Of a DNA stretch of 12,264 nucleotides, positions 1-7,327 are shown one piece after another; positions within the stretch are counted from its first letter, which is position 1, and the number at the start of each line of letters is the position of its first letter. Position numbers and translations under genes: made by a program. The stretch is from contig DASUUH010000090.1 in the NCBI GenBank assembly GCA_036374175.1, forward strand, positions 1-12,264. The letters run 5' to 3'. The stretch comes from JASLBX01 sp036374175. GTDB taxonomy: Bacteria > Actinomycetota > Actinomycetes > Jiangellales > Jiangellaceae. The notes beneath the pieces were generated by a model. That model saw nothing but the letters and a program-made list of their open reading frames with translations, searched no databases and was not told the origin of the DNA.

Positions 1-265
1 CCTCAACCACCCCAATGGCGGGTTCCACGTCACCTTCCTCGCCACTGGCCTGCCGACGTTCAAGCCGGCCGAGATAGCCGGATCCGCGGGCCAGGGCCTG
101 CTCCTCGCCCTGGTCGTCGACGACATCGACGCCGAGTTCGATCGCATCGCCGGTGCAGGCGCTCGGGTCCTCACCCGTCCCGAGACCGAACCGTGGGGTG
201 AGCGGTTCTGTCAGTTCGCGGACCCGAACGGTATCGTCTGGCAGCTCGTCCAGTGGGTCAACTGA
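1..265 (+). CDS. VOC (glyoxalase/bleomycin-resistance fold) protein, 3' part
   Basis: This is the C-terminal 87 residues of a vicinal-oxygen-chelate family protein, read from base 2 to the TGA at 263-265; the start lies off the left edge. The visible half shows the usual closing repeat of the fold: a strand (LLALVVDDIDAEFDRI), the helix-turn 'GAGARVLTRPETEPWGER', then 'FCQFADPNGIVWQLVQW'. The sequence W-G-E-R followed by F-x-D-P-N-G is the hallmark of single-domain glyoxalase-like proteins. The family includes metal-dependent lyases, dioxygenases and drug-binding resistance proteins, and the substrate cannot be told from this half. It converges with the FGE gene, leaving 163 bases between the two stops. 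Family assignment is firm; function is open. Confidence 0.85.
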   Translation, partial: LNHPNGGFHVTFLATGLPTFKPAEIAGSAGQGLLLALVVDDIDAEFDRIAGAGARVLTRPETEPWGERFCQFADPNGIVWQLVQWVN

Positions 266-386
266 CCGGGCCGTAGCACCTTTGCCCTATGCGAAGCAGC
301 AGGCCTGGCCATCCGCTCACATCGCGTCTCAAAACGGGGCATCGGCTCCGGCACGCCAGCGCACACCTGGCAAATGCCCTGAGGAA

Positions 387-426
387 AGTCGCCTCACCCG
401 TCCGGATGAACTGCTCGCTGGCGACT
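387..426. terminator. possible hairpin between convergent genes
   Basis: A perfect 7-base inverted repeat (AGTCGCC at 387-393, GGCGACT at 420-426) with a 26-base loop lies between the VOC stop and the FGE stop. It has no U-tract and the loop is long, so a role as a two-way terminator is only a suggestion. The rest of 266-428 shows no gene. Confidence 0.2.
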
Positions 427-428
427 CG

Positions 429-1358
429 CTAGCTCGGTTGGCGTAGCACGCAGCGGAAGCCGAGATGGCTCGTGGTGCTGCGCACGGCGTGGCCCTGTCG
501 AGCGGCGGGCCGGTAACGGTGGCAGTACGACGGGGCGCACAGGTGCGAGCCGCCCTTGATCACCCTGCGGTCTTCCTCGCGCACGTGCTCGTGGCCGGGT
601 CCACAGCACGCTGGCGTGGTGTCGACTGGTCCGGCGTGCGTGCTCGTCCAGGCCGAGCGGGTCCACTCCCATACGTTGCCGGCGACGTCGTACACGCCGT
701 ACCCATTGGGGGGGAACCTGCCGATCGGCGATGTGCGGTCGAATCCGTGCGGGCGCAGGTTCTCCCATGGGAATCGGCCGTGCCAGGTGTTGGCCATCAC
801 CTTTCCGCGCGGCATGAACTCATTTCCCCACGAGTAGGTGGCTCCGTCCAGTCCGCCGCGCGCCGCGTACTCCCACTCAGCCTCGGTCGCCAGGTCTTTT
901 CCGGCCCATCGTGCGTAAGCCAGGGCGTCCTCGTAGCCGATGTGCACGACGGGGTGCCGGTCGCGGCCGTCCAACTTCGAGTCCGGCCCTAGCGGGTGTC
1001 GCCAGTCCGCCCCGGGCACCCAGCGCCACCAGCGTGTCCAGTCGTCCAGCGGCACGGGTCCGGAGCTTGCGGTGAAGACCTGAGAGCCGGGCACAAGATC
1101 AGCCGGGTCGGCTCCCGGGAAGTCGGCCGGGTCGGGAGCTTGTTCGGCTATGGTGACGTGCCCGGTGCTCTTCACGAACCGGTGGAACTCCGCGTTGGTC
1201 ACCGGGTGTTCGTCCAACCAGAACCCGCCGACCTCCACCTCGCGAATGGGACGCTCCTCCGGGTAGAAATCCCTGCTTCCCATCATGAAGCGGCCGGCCG
1301 GCACCTGAACCATGTTCTTGGGCGAATGCCTCGCGGCTTCTGGCGCAGGTTTGGACAC
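429..1358 (-). CDS. formylglycine-generating enzyme (sulfatase-modifying factor)
   Basis: The product is a 309-aa FGE/SUMF1-type enzyme. It oxidises the cysteine of a C-x-P-x-R motif in type I sulfatases to C-alpha-formylglycine, an O2- and copper-dependent step that acts on unfolded client in the cytoplasm. Visible marks are the N-terminal 'MVQVPAGRFMMGS', 'NEFMPRGKVMANTWHGRFP', 'VYDVAGNVWEWT', and the C-terminal 'GGSHLC....YC.RYR.AAR' followed by 'LGFRC'. The two active-site cysteines are C274 and C279, matching C272/C277 of the Streptomyces coelicolor enzyme. The length fits the bacterial family (about 300-314 aa). I chose the GTG at 1356-1358 because GAGGAGG sits 5 bases ahead of it. Longer starts at 1400 (ATG) and 1430 (GTG) are open but have no clear ribosome binding site. 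The likely client is the arylsulfatase at 2378-4750. No signal peptide is seen. Confidence 0.95.
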   Translation of the reverse strand: MSKPAPEAARHSPKNMVQVPAGRFMMGSRDFYPEERPIREVEVGGFWLDEHPVTNAEFHRFVKSTGHVTIAEQAPDPADFPGADPADLVPGSQVFTASSGPVPLDDWTRWWRWVPGADWRHPLGPDSKLDGRDRHPVVHIGYEDALAYARWAGKDLATEAEWEYAARGGLDGATYSWGNEFMPRGKVMANTWHGRFPWENLRPHGFDRTSPIGRFPPNGYGVYDVAGNVWEWTRSAWTSTHAGPVDTTPACCGPGHEHVREEDRRVIKGGSHLCAPSYCHRYRPAARQGHAVRSTTSHLGFRCVLRQPS

Positions 1359-1363
1359 TGCTG

Positions 1364-1370
1364 CCTCCTC
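1364..1370 (-). promoter_or_regulatory. ribosome binding site deciding the FGE start
   Basis: On the minus strand GAGGAGG is followed by CAGCA and then GTG at 1358. This is the only strong Shine-Dalgarno match near any in-frame start of the FGE gene, and it places the start 24 codons inside the longest open frame. Confidence 0.7.
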
Positions 1371-1495
1371 AACGTGATCGTCGGCCCCGACAATGTTCAT
1401 CTTGGTACGACCAGAAAGCCTGGCCTTCACCCGACCAGGGCGATCTGTGGTGCGGTGTGGTGAGCCGGTCCGGTGGCCGGGGCGGCTGTAAAGCC

Positions 1496-1523
1496 GAGTT
1501 CACCGAGTTCACCCATCTAGGAT
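1496..1523 (+). promoter_or_regulatory. 9-bp tandem repeat with possible -10 box
   Basis: Two perfect head-to-tail copies of GAGTTCACC (1496-1504 and 1505-1513) are followed 4 bases later by TAGGAT (1518-1523), a fair match to an actinobacterial -10 element. A transcript starting near 1530 would give a 65-70 base leader to the DUF6069-like gene. The -35 match is weak. The repeat could be a regulator site in the space between this gene and the divergent FGE gene. The remaining bases between 1359 and 1596 show no gene. Confidence 0.3.
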
Positions 1524-1596
1524 GATTCAGGACGCTGCCCACCTCGTTACGGTCGTCGAGAATGAGTCCGCACGACCACGTCAGGGGGCACCTGTT

Positions 1597-2103
1597 ATGG
1601 GCTATGGCACACCTGGCGGAGAGACGCGTCCCAGCGTCGATGCCAAACGGCTGTGGGCTGGCGGCGCGGCCACGGCGCTAGTCGCGGCGCTCATCGCGGT
1701 TGCCGGCATTGCGATCGCGCGTGGATTGTTCGACGTCCCCGTGCTTGCAGCGGAGGACGAGGGCGTGTGGGGCGACGCCGACACGGGGTGGTATGCGGCG
1801 GCAGCCGCGGCGGCCGCTCTGGTTGCAACCGGACTTGTCCATGTTCTGCTCGTGACCACGCCGCGTCCGATGCGGTTCTTCGGCTGGATCATCGGGCTGG
1901 TGACACTTGTCGCAACCATCATGCCTTTCGCTGCGGACGCGTCGACAGCGTCGAAGATCGCGACGGCGCTGATCAACCTGGTACTGGGCATCGCCATCGG
2001 GACCCTGATTTCAGGTGTGGCCAGAAGTGCGGTGCGGACGGGGTCCCGCCACCGAGCGACCCGGCCTCCGGAGCAACCGCCGTACCCCGGCACCAGGCCC
2101 TGA
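1597..2103 (+). CDS. four-helix membrane protein, DUF6069-like
   Basis: The product is a 168-aa integral membrane protein of unknown function. After a polar N-terminus of about 18 residues come four hydrophobic stretches: roughly 19-44 (starting LWAGGAATALVAALIA), 66-88 (Ala-rich), 95-117 (FFGWIIGLVTLVATIMPFA) and 121-146. The tail is basic and proline-rich. The 'W-A-G-G-A-A-T-A-L-V-A-A-L-I' opening and the 'I-A-R-G-L-F-D-V-P-V-L' turn resemble actinobacterial DUF6069 proteins; this is from memory of the family. I chose the ATG at 1597 because CAGGGGG lies 8 bases upstream. The in-frame ATG at 1522 has only AGG directly against it and would add a polar 25-residue head. The gene converges with the small membrane gene at 2132, with 28 bases between the stops. 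No link to sulfatase chemistry is visible. Confidence 0.75.
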   Translation: MGYGTPGGETRPSVDAKRLWAGGAATALVAALIAVAGIAIARGLFDVPVLAAEDEGVWGDADTGWYAAAAAAAALVATGLVHVLLVTTPRPMRFFGWIIGLVTLVATIMPFAADASTASKIATALINLVLGIAIGTLISGVARSAVRTGSRHRATRPPEQPPYPGTRP

Positions 2104-2104
2104 G

Positions 2105-2122
2105 GCATCCGACGCATCCGAC
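2105..2122. repeat. 9-bp tandem direct repeat
   Basis: Two perfect adjacent copies of GCATCCGAC (2105-2113, 2114-2122) fill most of the 28-base gap between two convergent membrane-protein genes. No hairpin accompanies them. It is probably a small slippage duplication. Confidence 0.6.
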
Positions 2123-2131
2123 CTGCTGCGG

Positions 2132-2293
2132 CTAGATCTCCTTCGGGAAAGTGGCCACGATGACAGCGCCGATCACGAAGACGATCACGGCGGCGACCAC
2201 CAACAGCTGCTGGGCCCGTGGGTTGTCAAGGTTGGTGCTGATCCCGGCGAACAGCAAGACCAGCGCGAACAGGAACCCGCGCCGCGTTCTCAT
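2132..2293 (-). CDS. small two-helix membrane protein (53 aa)
   Basis: This short frame encodes a basic start (MRTRRG), a hydrophobic segment at about 7-18 (FLFALVLLFAGI), a polar turn (STNLDNPRAQQ), a second segment at about 30-47 (LLVVAAVIVFVIGAVIVA) and a short tail ending FPKEI. Two clean helices with a positively charged N-terminus and an almost entirely G/C third-position pattern argue for a real gene; the longer frame upstream of this ATG is not protein-like. No Shine-Dalgarno is evident before the ATG at 2291-2293, so it may be leaderless, which is common in actinomycetes. It is divergent from the arylsulfatase, with 84 bases between the two start codons. I do not recognise a family. 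The topology suggests an N-in/C-in helical hairpin in the inner membrane. Confidence 0.6.
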   Translation of the reverse strand: MRTRRGFLFALVLLFAGISTNLDNPRAQQLLVVAAVIVFVIGAVIVATFPKEI

Positions 2294-2377
2294 CCTGGAG
2301 GGGCGATGTGCACACAGCGAGGTGACTGTTCTACTGCTAAGTGCTGATCGCATTGCCGCTTTGAGCAGGGGGATCTC

Positions 2378-4750
2378 ATGGCTCACCGACCTGACCGCCA
2401 CCTTCGGGCGACGCTTCCGATCCCTGATCGGCCGGCGCCGGGACTTACCACGTACGACGCCAAGGACCCAAACACTTCGTATCCACCGATCGAGCCTCTG
2501 CTCCCCCCTGAAGGAGCTCCGAACGTGCTGGTCGTCCTCTTGGACGACGTCGGCTTCGGCGCGTCGAGCACATTTGGTGGCCCGGTGAACACCCCAACGG
2601 CGGAACGGCTGGCCGGAGGTGGCCTGCGCTACACCCGGTTCCACACCACCGCCCTGTGTGCTCCCACCCGGCAGGCGCTGCTCACCGGGCGTAACCACCA
2701 CTCGGTCGGGATGGGCGGAATCACCGAGATCGCCACGTCAGCTCCGGGCAACAACTCGCTGCGTCCTAACACCAAGGCGCCCCTGCCGTTGACCTTGAAG
2801 CTGAACGGCTACTCGACGGCGCAGTTCGGCAAGTGCCACGAAGTACCCGTCTGGCAGTCCTCGCCGATGGGGCCGTTCGACGGCTGGCCGTCCGGCGGCG
2901 GCGGGTTCGAGTACTTCTACGGCTTCATCGGAGGCGAGGCAAACCAGTACGACCCCGCACTTTACGAGGGCACGACACCGGTCGAGCCGACACGCACGTC
3001 CGAGGAGGGCTACCACCTCAGCGAGGACCTGACGGACAGGGCGATCGACTGGGCGCGGCAGCAAAAGGCGCTCATGCCGGAAAAGCCGTTCTTCATGTAT
3101 TTCGCACCTGGGGCTACGCACGCACCTCATCACGTACCGAAAGAATGGGTGGACAAATACCGCGGCAAGTTCTCCCATGGCTGGGACCGTCAGCGGGAGA
3201 TCACCTTCGAGCGGCAGAAGGAGCTCGGCGTGGTTCCGCCTGATGCCGAGTTGACGGCCCGGCACGCCGAGATTCCCGCCTGGGAGGACATGGATGCCGA
3301 ACTAAGGCCGGTGCTGGAGCGGGAGATGGAGGTCTATGCAGGCTTCCTCGAGCACACCGACGTCCAGGTGGGCCGGCTCATCGATGCGCTCGACAACATG
3401 GAGATCTTGGACGACACGCTCGTCTTCTACATCATCGGCGACAACGGGGCATCGGCAGAAGGTACCGCCAACGGGGCGTTCAACGAGATGGCCAACTTCA
3501 ATGGGATGGCTGCACTCGAAACGACCGAGTTCATGCTTTCCAAACTGGACGAGTTCGGCTCGCCATCCGCGTACAACCACTACTCCATCGGGTGGGCGTG
3601 GGCCATGAATGCGCCCTACCAGTGGACGAAGCAGGTGGCTTCCCACTGGGGTGGCACCAGGAACGGGACGATCGTGCACTGGCCGCGGCGGATTACCGGC
3701 GGCGGGGAAAGCCGAAGCCAGTTCACCCACGTCATCGATCTCGCCCCGACGGTGCTCGAGGCCGCCGGGATCGTGGAGCCTGCCTTCGTCAACGGCGTCA
3801 TGCAGTCGCCGATGGAAGGCACGAGCATGATCTACAGCTTCGACGATGCCGAGGCGCCCGAGCGGCACGACCTGCAGTACTTCGAGATGTTCGGCAACCG
3901 CGGCATCTATTTCAAGGGCTGGAGTGCCGTGACCAAGCACAAGACACCGTGGGTTCTCCTGGGCGAGCAGGTGCCGGCGTTCGACGAAGACGTGTGGGAG
4001 CTCTACGACGGGAGTGAGGACTGGACGCAGGCGAACGACCTCTCCGGGCAGATGCCTGACCGTCTGCACGAGCTACAGCGGCTGTGGCTGATCGAGGCCA
4101 CTAAGTACAACGTGATCCCGCTCGACGACCGTGTTGGAGAACGGATCAACCCCGACGTCGCCGGCCGCCCGATACTCATCAAGGGCAACTCGCAGCTGTT
4201 GTTCGGCGGCATGGGAAGGCTGTCTGAAAGCAGCGTGGTCAACGTGAAGAACAAGTCGTTCTCTGTCACGGCGGAGGTGGTCGTACCCGAATCGGGCGCC
4301 GCTGGCGTGATCATCGCCCAGGGTGGCCGTTTCGGCGGCTGGACCCTGTACACCAAGGACGGCCGTCTGAGGTTCGTATACAACGTGCTCGGCATCGACG
4401 AATTCGCCGTCGCAGCTGACGACCGGTTGCCGGCCGGCGAGCACCAGGTGCGCATGGAGTTCGCATACGATGGCGGCGGCCTGGCAAAGGGCGGAGACGT
4501 CACGCTCTACTACGATGGTCGCGCCTGTGGAAAGGGACGAGTCGAACGCACGCAGCCGATGATCTTTTCCGCCGACGAGACCACGGATGTGGGGCGGGAC
4601 ACTGGTACCCCAGTCACAGCTGACTACACCCCAGCGAGCAGCCGATTCACCGGGCGGGTCAACTGGGTGCAGATCGACCTCGGTACGGACGATCACGACC
4701 ACTTCATCGATCCAGAGGAGCGCGTCCGGGTCGCGATGTCCAAGCAATGA
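2378..4750 (+). CDS. type I (formylglycine) arylsulfatase, cytosolic, AtsA/AtsD-like
   Basis: The 790-aa product hydrolyses sulfate esters using a formylglycine made from C94 in the motif C94-A-P-T-R98. The other alkaline-phosphatase-fold residues are in place: metal ligands D56-D57 (LVVLLDDVGFG) and D355-N356 (GDNGAS), with K152 and H154 (FGKCHE), H248 (GATHAPH) and K418 (WTKQVASHWGGTR) as likely sulfate-binding or acid-base residues. The catalytic domain spans about residues 45-560. From about 600 onward a beta-rich concanavalin-like domain follows ('GGRFGGWTLYTKDGRLRFVYN'), as in the roughly 790-aa mycobacterial arylsulfatases. No signal peptide is present, so it should act in the cytoplasm, where FGE can reach it. 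The ATG at 2378 has AGGGGG about 6 bases upstream. Substrate is unknown. The FGE at 429-1358 is its likely activator. Confidence 0.95.
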   Translation: MAHRPDRHLRATLPIPDRPAPGLTTYDAKDPNTSYPPIEPLLPPEGAPNVLVVLLDDVGFGASSTFGGPVNTPTAERLAGGGLRYTRFHTTALCAPTRQALLTGRNHHSVGMGGITEIATSAPGNNSLRPNTKAPLPLTLKLNGYSTAQFGKCHEVPVWQSSPMGPFDGWPSGGGGFEYFYGFIGGEANQYDPALYEGTTPVEPTRTSEEGYHLSEDLTDRAIDWARQQKALMPEKPFFMYFAPGATHAPHHVPKEWVDKYRGKFSHGWDRQREITFERQKELGVVPPDAELTARHAEIPAWEDMDAELRPVLEREMEVYAGFLEHTDVQVGRLIDALDNMEILDDTLVFYIIGDNGASAEGTANGAFNEMANFNGMAALETTEFMLSKLDEFGSPSAYNHYSIGWAWAMNAPYQWTKQVASHWGGTRNGTIVHWPRRITGGGESRSQFTHVIDLAPTVLEAAGIVEPAFVNGVMQSPMEGTSMIYSFDDAEAPERHDLQYFEMFGNRGIYFKGWSAVTKHKTPWVLLGEQVPAFDEDVWELYDGSEDWTQANDLSGQMPDRLHELQRLWLIEATKYNVIPLDDRVGERINPDVAGRPILIKGNSQLLFGGMGRLSESSVVNVKNKSFSVTAEVVVPESGAAGVIIAQGGRFGGWTLYTKDGRLRFVYNVLGIDEFAVAADDRLPAGEHQVRMEFAYDGGGLAKGGDVTLYYDGRACGKGRVERTQPMIFSADETTDVGRDTGTPVTADYTPASSRFTGRVNWVQIDLGTDDHDHFIDPEERVRVAMSKQ

Positions 4751-4953
4751 GGAACAGCATTGGCTGAGGAACCCACGCCGGGTGTTCAGCGCGGTGATCA
4801 CGTTCGCCGTGCTGCCGACCGTCGCCGTGTCTGCAAGCCGTGCCGGCGCAGAAGGTCGATGCGGTCCGCTGGTGCGACCAAGGCGGCCTGCCTCCCGACG
4901 GGATGAGCCGTCAGGCGGTCAGCAAGCCCACCTCCGTCGCTTGTTGCACCGCT
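4751..4953. other. intergenic stretch with signal-peptide-like fragment
   Basis: No convincing gene lies here. One plus-strand frame reads RNPRRVFSAVITFAV then LPTVAVSASRAGAEG (about 4771-4859), which looks like a secretion signal, but it then turns into Arg/Pro-rich sequence without protein character. A second frame has TTG at 4760 with a good GAGGAA site and runs 49 codons of Arg-rich sequence. Either may be the remnant of a gene that once followed the sulfatase. The left part of the stretch (4911-4953, - strand) also holds the displaced C-terminus of the LuxR gene. Confidence 0.3.
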
Positions 4954-4974
4954 TCACTGCGCGATGACGCGTCC
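4911..4974 (-). other. out-of-frame C-terminal end of the LuxR helix-turn-helix domain
   Basis: On the minus strand, just past the point where the LuxR protein should read 'YR-K-L-G-V-S-S-R-S-E-A-V', the next frame reads SSRSEAVQQATEVGLLTA and stops at a TGA (4911-4913). That is what LAL/LuxR proteins carry as the last helix of the domain. Removing one base in the segment at about 4968-4974 (GGACGCG on the minus strand) joins the two frames into a protein of about 732 aa. Confidence 0.8.
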
Positions 4975-7110
4975 AGCGGCGCGGTAGATCGATATCGCCT
5001 CGGTCTTGACTGTGTGGCGAGAGATGAACAGTCGCTCACCGATCTCCGGGAACGAAAGGTGGGTGGCCAGCCACGGGAGCAGCCGCAGTTCTGCCGTTGT
5101 CAATGCGGAGGCGCCGACAGTGCCTCCCGCCTTGGTGCCGAGTTGTGCCTTGATCTCGTCTTGCAGCTTAGGGAGGATGCCGAGTCCGGGTCGCTCGGCA
5201 AGGATGCCGGCACCCTGCCCAATGACCGTCCTCGCGCCGGTGACGTCGGAAAGCGCAAGGTGTGCCCTGGCCAGCTCGAGCAACGTCTGAACCGAGATTC
5301 CCGGTGTGGCTGTAGTGAACAATGGGCGGATGGTCGCGGCTCGGACTAGGAGCTGCCGCGCCCCTTCCATGTCCCCCCGGTATGCCGCGCAGCGAGCTGC
5401 CACGGCGAAGGTAAGGCCGCTCGTGACATACCGTTCGAGGCCGTGCTCACGAATCTGCTCCAGCGACTGGGACACGTGTACTGCGGCGTCAGCCCACTCA
5501 CTGTGGCCCAGGGCGATCACCGCTCGCCCGCTCAGCGCAAACGTCGTCGCTGGCAGTGCCGAGACCCGCGTACCCCTCGACACGGCGCGGGCGAGCAGCG
5601 TGTCGGCCCGCTCGACGTTTGCATCCCACAGGTCGGCAAACCCCTCTAGAGCAAGCGCCGCCGCTTGCCACTCCGAGCCAGGAGAGGCCGCCTGCTGCGC
5701 CGCTTGCGCGTCGGCTCGTATCCGATCGGTGCCATGTCGGGCAAGGAAGGCGTGGAGGATCCGGCCGCTCGGACCCAGGTCGCCGTTGGAGGGGAGAGCG
5801 TGCGCCCACCGATCCGCGCTCTCCGCATCACCGGACAGGGCGCCGGCCAGCCCGCCCAGCGCGGCGATCTCCGGGTGGCGACCGATCCGTCCGGTCCGCT
5901 CGAACCAGCGTAGCCATTCAAAAGCCGTTTCCGCCCGGCCGAGCGCGTAGGTGTGACGGGCGATCCGGCCGACGATACGCGCCGCCAGGTCACCATCGTC
6001 GGCCGCCTGCGCGTGCGTGATCGCTTCCTCCGGCATGTCGTTCCCGTCGAACCATTCTGCGGCCCGGGTCTGCAGACCGGCCACGACGTCGGGTTCTCGC
6101 CGGATGAGCTCGGCGTGCAGGAAGTCACGCAGTAGATGGTGGTAGCGGTACCAGTCGCGGGTGCGATCCAGCGGCACGATGAGAAGGTTCGATGCCTCGA
6201 GCCGCTCGATGATTCGTGCTGAACCCGTCGCGCCGAGGACGGCATCGCACAGGGATCCGCAGAAGCGTTCCAGGACCGATGTTCTCGTGAGGAATGACAT
6301 GCGTGCTTCCGAGACGTTGCCCAGCACCTCGTCCCGCAGGTAGTCCGCCACGAATCGATCTTTCCCGCTGATCGGTAGCGCCGACTGCAGCGAGGACCCG
6401 GCCTTGACAGCGCTCGCCATGAGATAGAGGCCCGCCGCCCAGCCCTCAGTGCGGTTCACCAGCTCGTCGAGCTCGCCGCCGACGTCGACTCCAGTGTTCG
6501 CAAGCAGCGCTTGAGCTTCGAGCTTGTCCATGGCTAGGTCAGCCGCCGTGAGTTCGAGCAAAGCTCCCTGTGCGCGCAACAGGGAGATGGGGAGCCGCAC
6601 CTCGGTGCGTGAGGCGACTACGAACTTAATGCTTGCGGGAAGGCGCGCAGCAAGCTCGGCGATGACATCGTTCGAGCCGCGTGAACGAATGCTCTCCAGA
6701 TGATCGAGCATCAGCACCCCGGCGACACCCCGCGAATCCAGCGCATTTGCCACCCGGGCTACGCCTCGCGAGAGCACCAGATCCGAAGGGACCCGCAGGT
6801 CGCCATCGGATTTGTCATCCAGCATTCCGGCACGCTGCAGCGCCGCGATGATGTCGGCATACAGAATCGCGGGGTCGTTGTGATACCGGTCGACCGTCAA
6901 CCACCCGGTCGGCCTCACTTCGTGTTCTCTCCACAGGGTTAGAAGCGTGGTCTTGCCGCATCCGGCTGGGGCCACGATCGTGACGGTTCGCACTTCCGGC
7001 GCAACTGCCAGCCGGTCGATCAATTTCGTGCGGTAGACCACACCGGGGCGAAGAGGCGGTGGGCGCAACTTGATCTGAGATAGAGATGTGTAACTGTCTG
7101 GACCATCCAC
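4954..7110 (-). CDS. LuxR-family ATP-dependent (LAL/MalT-type) regulator, C-terminally frameshifted
   Basis: The product is a 718-aa STAND-type regulator. Residues 1-45 are the typical lead ('KLRPPPLRPGVVYRTKLIDRL'-like). The P-loop is at 47-55 (APAGCGKTT), Walker B at 131-136 (GVLMLD) and a sensor-like 'FVVASRTEVRLP' follows. The winged-helix part includes 'LTAADLAMDKLEAQALL' and 'RTEGWAAGLYLMA', then 'YRYHHLLRDFLHAEL' and a helical TPR-like repeat region. The LuxR helix-turn-helix starts at about 675 ('LTTAELRLLPWLATHLSF..IGERLFISRHTVKTEAISIYR'). After IYR the frame turns into AAGRVIAQ and stops, so the last helix is lost; it survives in the next frame (4911-4974). DNA binding or dimerisation may therefore be impaired, unless this is a sequencing error in a GC-rich spot. 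The GTG start at 7108-7110 has GGGGAA 5 bases upstream. Effector and targets are unknown. Confidence 0.9.
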   Translation of the reverse strand: MDGPDSYTSLSQIKLRPPPLRPGVVYRTKLIDRLAVAPEVRTVTIVAPAGCGKTTLLTLWREHEVRPTGWLTVDRYHNDPAILYADIIAALQRAGMLDDKSDGDLRVPSDLVLSRGVARVANALDSRGVAGVLMLDHLESIRSRGSNDVIAELAARLPASIKFVVASRTEVRLPISLLRAQGALLELTAADLAMDKLEAQALLANTGVDVGGELDELVNRTEGWAAGLYLMASAVKAGSSLQSALPISGKDRFVADYLRDEVLGNVSEARMSFLTRTSVLERFCGSLCDAVLGATGSARIIERLEASNLLIVPLDRTRDWYRYHHLLRDFLHAELIRREPDVVAGLQTRAAEWFDGNDMPEEAITHAQAADDGDLAARIVGRIARHTYALGRAETAFEWLRWFERTGRIGRHPEIAALGGLAGALSGDAESADRWAHALPSNGDLGPSGRILHAFLARHGTDRIRADAQAAQQAASPGSEWQAAALALEGFADLWDANVERADTLLARAVSRGTRVSALPATTFALSGRAVIALGHSEWADAAVHVSQSLEQIREHGLERYVTSGLTFAVAARCAAYRGDMEGARQLLVRAATIRPLFTTATPGISVQTLLELARAHLALSDVTGARTVIGQGAGILAERPGLGILPKLQDEIKAQLGTKAGGTVGASALTTAELRLLPWLATHLSFPEIGERLFISRHTVKTEAISIYRAAGRVIAQ

Positions 7111-7327
7111 ACCAGTTCCCCGTTCCGGTATGCCCCCCGCGCCGCCAGGTTATCGATATACCGGCAGTCTCGCCACGGGGTTGATCTACAGGGGCGTCCG
7201 ATCCCGAGGTCCCATCGCACAGGACGAAGCTGTACTGAGCATCTTCTGGCCGGGCTGAACCCAGCGCCACGGCCGAGGCGCTCGGGTGTCGAACGGCCCC
7301 ATCAGGTGCCTCCGTGAGGGGCATCGA
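7111..7327. other. upstream region of the LAL regulator
   Basis: No protein-like frame is visible here. Ahead of the LuxR gene (minus strand) there is an AT-richer patch with TATCGATA (7153-7160). A weak promoter-like pair in the same patch is TGGCGA, 17 bases, then TAACCT. This is the most likely site of the regulator's promoter, but the match is poor. Confidence 0.25.

Noticed and set aside
465..1463. Plus-strand open frames across the FGE gene
   Set aside because: The opposite strand encodes a textbook FGE with both catalytic cysteines; these frames are shadows.
1522..1596. Upstream start for the DUF6069-like gene
   Set aside because: It adds a polar 25-residue head and its AGG lies directly against the ATG; the ATG at 1597 has a properly spaced CAGGGGG.
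3302..4069. Minus-strand 255-codon frame inside the arylsulfatase gene
   Set aside because: Antisense shadow of a strongly recognised sulfatase; no start signal and no recognisable motifs.
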